In this document: piece after piece, positions 30,901 to 39,900 of the stretch
Position numbering within the stretch: the stretch's first letter is position 1
Layout: every line of letters starts with the position of its first letter
From: Styela clava
Taxonomy: Eukaryota; Chordata; Ascidiacea; Stolidobranchia; Styelidae
Direction: 5' to 3'
NCBI RefSeq assembly: GCF_964204865.1
Contig: NC_135262.1
Span: 2,046,001 to 2,110,000 of the forward strand
DNA length: 64,000 nt
Notes under the pieces: model-generated
Databases searched by the model: none
Seen by the model: only the letters and a program-made list of their open reading frames with translations
What the model was told of the DNA's origin: nothing
Program-made: the position numbers and the translations under genes

Positions 30901-33900
30901 GATTACCCATCAGCCGATCGTAAGCTATTTTGAAGTCATATAGGCTCAATTTACCTCTTTATTCTTGATGCTAGGATTAGCACCTTTCTCAAGCAGCAAA
31001 GCCACAATGTCTAGATGGCCGTTGGTTGCAGCATCCTGCATAGGTGTTGTTCCTCCACATTTAGCAGGGTAGTTTACATTTGCACCGTGGTTTATTAGAA
31101 GTCGAACTATCTCTGAAAAGAAAAAAACATTGGTTAAAAGCATAAGAGTAAGATTGACGATTCCATCAGTACTCTTTCCATTTTTAGTTGGAGGCTTGAC
31201 ACCTTTCTTGGAGTGTCTAAACAAATTTGTATTTTACTTTATTCAGGGTGAAACGCCAATCGATGCCTTAGAATCCTGGTTTTCAAGAAGTCGAAGCCAG
31301 CTGGACTCGTACGACATCGAATCTTACAGAAAAATCCATGAAAACCTACTGAAAGCGGCCACTAGTGGGGGACATAAAGAGAATACAGTGCCGAGTTCAG
31401 ATTTAAACGTCGCTTTTGGGAATATGGATGACCTGTTCGACTCTGAAATTTCCTCTCAAAAAACTATTGAAGCCGGGGGAGGACTGACGCAGACTTATAA
31501 TAGGGGAATCCCCAAAATGACTAAGGTTCTGCTTCTAATGATTTAAATTATATATTTGTTGAGTTGTGATGACTCACCTACGAATCCATGATTACAAGCT
31601 TCATGTAACGGCAACCACCCTGCATAGTCTGGTTCGTTCACAGGATGACCCTGGAAACATAACATGAATATAAAGACCCTGTGCAAGGTGTTGGGCTTAA
31701 TTATGTGCAGTATAGTAAACTCTGGCTAAAAACTCGCGCCTGCCTCCATACAGAGTGAATAAATAAGGTCACTGTTTTCCATCCTATGGGTCACGACCCA
31801 AAACTGGGTTGCATGAAAATCTTCTTGGGTCGCTTGTTTTATTAACAAAAGTCTGAAAGTTACATAGAATAGGATAGGATTTACATATTTATCCCAGGAG
31901 AGAGGAAAGTCGATAAGACGGCTTATCCATATGGCGAACCACGGCCTCTCGTCCGGTTACCATTCCAAGTCGGGTATGGGATTAGTTATATTATTGGTTT
32001 TCAGAAGCATGGACTTGGTGGTGGAGGCAGCCGTAACCGACCAGCGGTTACGTGAACCACCCAACGACGGCGAGGAGTCCAGCAATCCTCTCGCACATAA
32101 CCATCCCTGCATGGGATTCGAACCTGCGAACCCAGGCAGAGTAGTTAGAGGTGCGGTGGCGAGCGTATTCCTAACGCTTAGCCCGTTGAGCCACACCGCC
32201 GCGCCTTGTTCTAAGTGAATCAAACATGCTGAATAGTAACAAACCCATTAAAAAACACTTTGAATGAGTCTCTCATCTATGAAATGACAATAAGATTCAT
32301 ACTAGTAAATGTAAAGTACAGGAAGGTCGCTAGAAAAACAGAAAATTTGTCACACAGCTATTTATTTTTACAGTTTTTCAAGGGCATATGTTCCGTTTCA
32401 AAGTCTGAAAGCTGTTTTCTGCTTTCTTTTATGATGTGAGTGTTAAAATAGAAATCAAACAGAACCTAAAAAAAATGAAAACAAATCGAAAAAAAGAGTA
32501 ATCATACATTTTATTTAGAAGTCCTTAATAATTGAGAACTTCTCACTAACTTGACCTGTTCAAGTAATAGTTGAACTCTCTTCATATGGCCATCGATGCA
32601 AGCTCTATGTAGCGGGGTTTCACCTTTTTCATTCAACTTTCTCTTCCAGACTTTGCTTGTGATTCTACTTTTACGAGTTTCTTCTGTGTCTGAGTTATCT
32701 AGAGAGAAAATTTATTCGTAACAAAAATTTTGGTACTGCCGAAGTATGTGAACCAAGATAGCAGACACGGGAACGTAGTATGTGTACCAGGTTAGGGTTA
32801 GGTTAAAATTTTATTTCGATTTTCCTTATTCAAGTTCTATTACGAGTTCAGGAGTACCAAAATTTTTACTTGCGATGAAAAGTATATTATTAGAAAGTTA
32901 TATATGTCAGAAACTGAATTATACCTAAACATTTAAGAAAAACAAATTCAAAGTACTAAAATGTATAAATTATAATAATTTATGTCGTGTTTGTGAATTT
33001 TAAATCAGTCATGAGCAGCCACCGATGGACTGAAAGCCATATGTTCTCATCTATGATGAAAAACATTTAGTATGAAAATTTGTTCAAACAAAAGTTCCAA
33101 TCCAGCTGAATTGAAAGTCGCAAAAGTAGAAGAGTTAGAAGTTAAAACAGGTGTGGGCAAGGTTTTTGTACCAGGGGCCAGAAACTTTGCCCACCTAGAC
33201 TGGGGGGCCATGTAAGTGTGATGTAGAATACTACATTTTATGAAAATATTTAGTGTCACAAAAGCAAAAGTGGAAAACGAGAAGCCTCGTGTCAAATCTA
33301 AATTTAATTGAAATCTCAACAAATTCCTTGAGCTATTTTTCAGCTGAAACATCAAAATTTGGTTTTAGTTTGGTTGTGAAAGCATCAGGCAGGCCAGCGG
33401 GTCGCAGTTTGCCAATGTCAGAGTTAAAAGCACCTATTGCCAAGCTTAATTGCATATAATTTCTCGTCTTCCATCTCCCATACTGATGCTTACCTGATGA
33501 AACGTTCTCTAACTCTTTCTCAAGCAGATCTTCACTGTCTTCGTCCCGAATATCGAAACTCGTTTCATTTTGAATTTCTTCTTGTGCTGCAGCCTGGATA
33601 ATTAAAAATTATTCACATTTATAACTATATACTTTTTTGTGTGAATATTTCTAGTGTTGTGCTGGTATCACACACTAAGATGTGCATAACTGTAAATTTA
33701 CTTCGGCTCCGTACTCCGTATAACAGACGATAATAAAAGATTAAATGATTAAAAACTGATAAGAGGACAATGAAATCATTACTGCTTTGACCAATGATTT
33801 TTATGAAACAGAGAAGTGAAGTATAAAATTGTAGTTAGCCTGGGATAGTCTGAAATCTGATACCAATTGCATTTTAAACAACATCCCTGGTTTAAATCAA

Positions 33901-36900
33901 TTAATTTGGAGACATCCCCCCCCTCAAAAACATTATTTTACAACCTCCCCACTCCCTTTGCCACAAATATCTTCTGAATCCTCTTCATTATCAAGAACAA
34001 GGATTCCCGATTTCATCTGAATTTTTGAAATTTCTTTCCTCGTTTCATCTGCTGAAGGCAGATTGGATTTCACTTGGATATCAAGCTGAAGATTCAGGAC
34101 TTTAAGCTGTAAGAAAATTTGTAACTTTTTAGTAAAGCCTTAAAGTGATGCCAAACAACGTATAAGTTCGTAAACAATAAAAATCCGAAGTTGCTTCTCA
34201 GCCTTAAGTATGACGCTGTTGCTAGTTTTTTACTCAACGATGTGTGTGCTCACCACCTCACCACTGATTACCTTGCGTGGGTTCGCAGGTTTCGAATCCT
34301 TTGCAGAGTAAATTATGTGCGAGAGGATTGCTGGACTCAACATCGCAAGCTGTGGGATGGTTTACGTTACTGCTGGTTGGCTACGGCTTCCTCCACCATC
34401 AAGTCCATGTTTCCGAAAACAAATAACTGGATAACTAATCCCATACCCGACATAGACTGGTAACCAAACGAGCAGCAGTGGTTCGCAATATGATCAAGCC
34501 GGCTTATCGTCTCTAGTCTCCCCCAGGATAAATATGTAAATCCAAGTCTAGAAGCAACATTACCTGCAATTTACAATTCTCAGACTTCTCAGCATATTGA
34601 ATCGCCTTGTTATAACAATTTTCAATTTTATCAGGAGGCTTTGATAACTTTTCCAAACAAATTCCAATCTGTGTCCAGGTTTTGCATAGCTGGAATATGT
34701 GATATAGTTGACATATGCGATATGTGGAGGATAAATTAAAAAGTCCGAAATACCAAAATAAATCCATATCAAAAAATGAGTGCTCCTGAAGTATGTGAAC
34801 CAAGATGGGGGAAAACCGGAATGTAGTATGTCTACCAGGTTAGAATTAGGTCATAATTTTATTCCAATTTTCCTTATTTCATTTCTATTACGAGTACGGG
34901 GACTAGCCCAAGTGACTCACATAGTATTTGTACCTGAAATTATGGACTAACCCTAACCTGGTACACAAACTACGTTCCTGTATCTGCCATCTTGGTTCAC
35001 ATACTTCGGAAGAACCAAAAAATGAACATGCATAAAATATATTTAGAATTCTATAGTTTCCAAAAACTTAGAATACAATTCAGGGAATTATACTAGTTTT
35101 AGACAAGAGCACATCTCTGAATTTGAGCGGAGTTGAAATTTCCCTCTGAAATCTGGGGTCTGAATTTTAGTCAAGCCAAAGTTAGAAGTCAAAACTGAAA
35201 ACATTTGGAGTTTCTAAATTTCCAATGGTAGCTGTCATTGAATTAGTTACACCATAAGCCAAAGTATTATGGTGAAATAAAACAATGCAAAATAAAATGA
35301 GCAAAGAAAGGAATACAAAGTACAAATAATAGGCAACACACGCTTTTGTCTGCTCGAAGGCCTGGCACATAAACACCTATATAATATATAATACTACAAA
35401 CACATGTACATGGCACCCATCAGAAAATAGACATCCGTTACTTAGAATTTCATCAAAAAATTCGACATGCCTCATTTGGTTCAGTATAAAACTCCATTTC
35501 TTTTTTATAATACTCGATAGCCGTCTCATAGTTGTTGAGATCTGAGTTCGTTAATGCAAGAGAATAATATACGGAAGCTTTCTGCTTGTCTGTGACTGTA
35601 TCGAGAAGTGGGAACAATAACTCCTGAAATAAAAGGGTAGATGTGAATAACATATTCCCAAATGGATACTGATACTGGCATGCCCTTGCTCATACAGTAA
35701 GAGGCTTGGGGGTGTGGCGCATTATGCCAAGCGTTAGGAAAACGCTCACTACCGCACCCATGATTATGAGTAGGTCGCAGGTTTGAATCCCCTAAAAGAA
35801 AAAAATCCGCGAGACGATTGCTGAACTCCTCGCCGCTGGCCGGTTACGGCTTCCTCTGCCACCAAGTCAATGCATCTGAAACAAATAACTGGCTAACTAA
35901 TCCCATACCCGACATGGACTGGTAACTGGACGAGGGGCCGTGGTTCGCCAGATGATTAAGCCGTCTTATCAACTCCCCCCCCCCCCCCAAGGCTTCCATC
36001 CAACTACTTTCAAATAATTTTTACAAACTTACCTGTTGTTTATAATGTCCAATAGCAGCTTGATAGCAGCCCAAGTCACAGAACTTATCAGCCACAATAT
36101 CATGTAGTTTAAATTTTTCATCGGCTGTAGTTAAACTGTCTTCTATCTTTGACTGAAGATGGTTGATCTTTACAACTGAAATGAAGATAAAAGATGTGAA
36201 TTTTTTCTGCTTCAATAGATTTATAATTTAGATAAAGGTGACATGGTCCAACAGACTGAACTATCTTGACGTATCAGGTTAGAAAGTGTGTCGAATTTGA
36301 GCGCCGAATTGTCAAGCAATGTTGTTCAACAGGTGGAACATTGGATAAAACTTTCATACAGTGTTCCCTCTAAAGTGTGCGCGCGCACACAACTTTCAGA
36401 GGCTGCGCCTACGCATAGATTTACTGCGCACAGACGTATTTCGATGTAATGTAACAATGTTCTCGGTTGGCAGGTTGAGAAAGTTTGTTGTTAGCCCACC
36501 CATTACCCGGTTAGAACGCCAAAATTTCTTCATTGGTTTTTGCACAAATATTAGTCATTTTCAAAAAAGTGCGCACACACCAAAATTTCTGCGCAGACAT
36601 ACTACAAAAATTTAGAGGGAACATTGCTTTCATATATTGATTTACATTAATATATATATATATAACATGGCACTAGACAAGCAGACAGAGGCTTACTAAT
36701 TTGAATATGGCAATGGGGTGAAGTATAGGACAGTGTTTTTCAACCTATGAGTCGTGACTCAAAGGTTAAAAGGTCGCGAGATTCTACAAAATTTATATTT
36801 TAAAAAATTTGGGTTGCTTGAAAAAAGGTTGGTGTAGGAGCCCTGTTTAGAGTGAAAGTGCTTCATAAAAAATATTGCTGCATCCAGAGCTTTGCTTACA

Positions 36901-39900
36901 GAAGTCTCGTACAACCTTATAAATTCTGATGCGTCATATTTATCAAACTAGTAATATCTAGCCCAGATTATTAGACTCAGTCTGAGTCTTGTTTTTAGGA
37001 TTGGGAATCACTGCTCTCGTCTAAACTAATATTTTAGCTCTGTTTGCAAAGAACGTTGGGTGCTCCCGAAGTATGCGAACCAAGATGGCGGACATCGAAA
37101 CGAAGCATGGGTAACAAGTTAGGGTTAGGCCATAATTTTTTTCCAATTTTCCTTATTTTAGTCCTATTATCAGTTCGAAGACTAGCCAAGTGCCTCCCGT
37201 AGTATTTATACCTAAAATTATGACCTAACCCTAACCTAGTACACATATTACATTTCGATGTCCGCCATCTTGGTTCGCATACTTCAGGAGCCCCGAGCGT
37301 TGTTTATAGATGTATCACAATTCAACATGTCATACCAGACTTAAGTTTTTCTCTGACTTCAGTCTTCTCTTCTGATGAATTTATCAAACGAAAACTCTTT
37401 TTCAAAGATTTCTTGGAAGATTTACAGTTTCCTGTTGAAAGATGAATCTGAAGAAAAAGAGAAAGACATCAATACAGAGTATTTCTTTGGAATGACCAAA
37501 ATTTGACAAGTTCAGCATCGATACCATTTTTATATCAAAACCTACTTCTCCCAAGACATTAAGGGCTTCAATTTGCCATTGTATATTTCTGGCAACCTTA
37601 GCATTCCTGCATGCATCTTCTGCATAACGTATCGCTAAGTCTGGTTGTAGTCTATTTCGATAGTACGACGTTAGCAATATGTTCGTTTGGTGAGATTCTG
37701 CTGCCAACATGTACTTTCTAAAAAAGGAAAAACATCGCAAGATAAGCAGAGAATAATTTACTTAAGAGTGACAGTGGTTCCCAAACTGCCATTTACAACC
37801 ACTGTATCAATTCAATATAGCCCGGCTAACTTAATTAAGGAAATTAGTTTAACACTTTTTTCTTTTTGAGTTCTAGATACTGCCAATTGTTACACCATTA
37901 TCAGTTTAAGAATTTGTATTTTTCGTAAACAATTCAAATATACCTGTAGGTTATGAGGCCATTGTCAACAAATTGCTTAAATTGGGTTTTAATCCATAGA
38001 TAGGTAAGGTGCACCGAACTATAACCGATAATAGTTCTGAGTGGAAGCAATAAAGCGTAAAGCAGCATATATGAGGCGCAACTGCTTATAAGGCTCACAA
38101 TCGATTTTTGAGAAAAAAGTTTAATTCTCGCTACAGGATCTTTGTAGATACGGATCTACTAGTCAACAGAAAAAAGGAAAAAGTAGATGAAAACATCTTA
38201 TTCCATTGAACCTTTAAATGAAAACTTGTGAAAAAAGTTCTGTACTTACTGTGAGATATTCAAAGCTTTTTGAAACAAAGCCAGACTCTGTTTCGCATAA
38301 ATTCCATCATTTTTCTCATATTTTTCCAGTGAAATATAATGATACGCCAACGCAAGGTTTGTGATGCTTCTTGTTTTCATTTGATGAACTTCTTTCTCTG
38401 ATAAAGTCTTTGATTCTTGTATTGATTGGGAAAGACGAAGGCTGCTTTGAAAGGACGTTTCGGCCCTATGAGACAAACAAAGAGATAAAAAGTAAGATAG
38501 TGTTTTGATATTGAAGATAAAATAATTCATTTGAATCATGGCATCCGGTAAACCATGGCCTCCAATCGAGTACGGGATTAGTCAGTCATTTATTTGTTTC
38601 AGATGCATAGACTTGATGGTTGAGATAGCCGTAACCGACCAGAGGTTACATGAACCACCCTACGGCGGCAAGGAGTCCAGCAATCCTCTCGCACATAAAT
38701 ATCCCTTACAGGATTCGTGTTAACTGTATCTTTATTGTATTTCTAGAAACTAACATTAACATACCTAACATAGGGCGGAGCATGACCTGTGATGTCATCA
38801 GTTACAGATGACTGATCATGATCTGTGATATCATCAGTCACAGATAACTACTGTTCATGACCACCTAGCTGTGAAGGTGAAGTTGCAATATGCCAGGGGT
38901 GGGCACACCGCGGCTCGCGAGCCGCAGACTTTTTGTGCGGCTCTTCTCGCCAACATAAATTATCATCAAAATTTTAATTAAGAGAGAAAATTTAAATTAA
39001 ACTTTTTTAATTTATTAAAAGTTGTAAAGAAGTTTTCGTCAATGATTAAGACAAATTATGTTTTAGTATGAAAATCGCTGTAGCGTTGAATTTTGAATTT
39101 AAGTCAGTAAATTCAGCAAATCTTTCGTCACAATGGTCAATGTTTGATTGATGAGTCGACGGTATTGCAGCTTGATTGCGGTTAGTTAGTCTAAGTTACT
39201 GTGCGATATATGTCATCAATTGAAGAAACGAAAGTACGAAAATAAAAACAGAGTCGTCGAGTCAGAATGGGAAGAAGAATAAACCTTTGTGCTCAATCTG
39301 CCATAAGCTACTAAGTCAGAATAAAGTCAGTAATGTTAAACGGCACCATGAAACAAATCATGAAAACTTCTTTTGAGACTACCCTCGTAAATCAGCTATA
39401 AGGTAACACAAATTAAATGAGCTCAAATTGTGCATATAGTTGAACATAGCTGCCTTGTTTATCTATTCATTGCTATTAGACTCTTGTGTGAATTTCTTTT
39501 CTGTTTATGGTATTTTGATAATAATAATAAATTCACAAATTCTGCGGCTCTTTTAAAGTTCTGACTTGCAGCATGCGACTCTCATACTAAAAAAATGTGC
39601 CCATCCCTGCTATATGCTCTCTGTACTTGAGGGCTCATTCTCGGGGGTTACTTTGGTTATGTTTATGGACATTAACTAATTATACTGAGATAGCAATTAG
39701 AAACCTGCGAAGCCACGCAGGGTAATCAGAGATGCAGTGACTGTATTGTGTGTTCCTAAGTGTATTCCTAATGATTAGCCCCGAGCCCCGCACCCCCGAG
39801 CCACTAAAAAGCAGCAGTTAGGTACATTCTACTTCAGACAACCTTTCAGTACTCACTTCTTAAACAGTGGTCTAGCTTCTTCAAACGATCCAGCATTATG

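Noticed and set aside
31130..31546. 138-codon plus-strand frame that looks like part of a TONSL-like protein
   Set aside because: It is the inverted copy of TONSL exon 16, not a separate gene.
34850..34960. Interstitial telomeric repeats (CCTAACCCTAACC)
   Set aside because: Only one to two units, always at the same place within family A MITEs, so they are part of the MITE.
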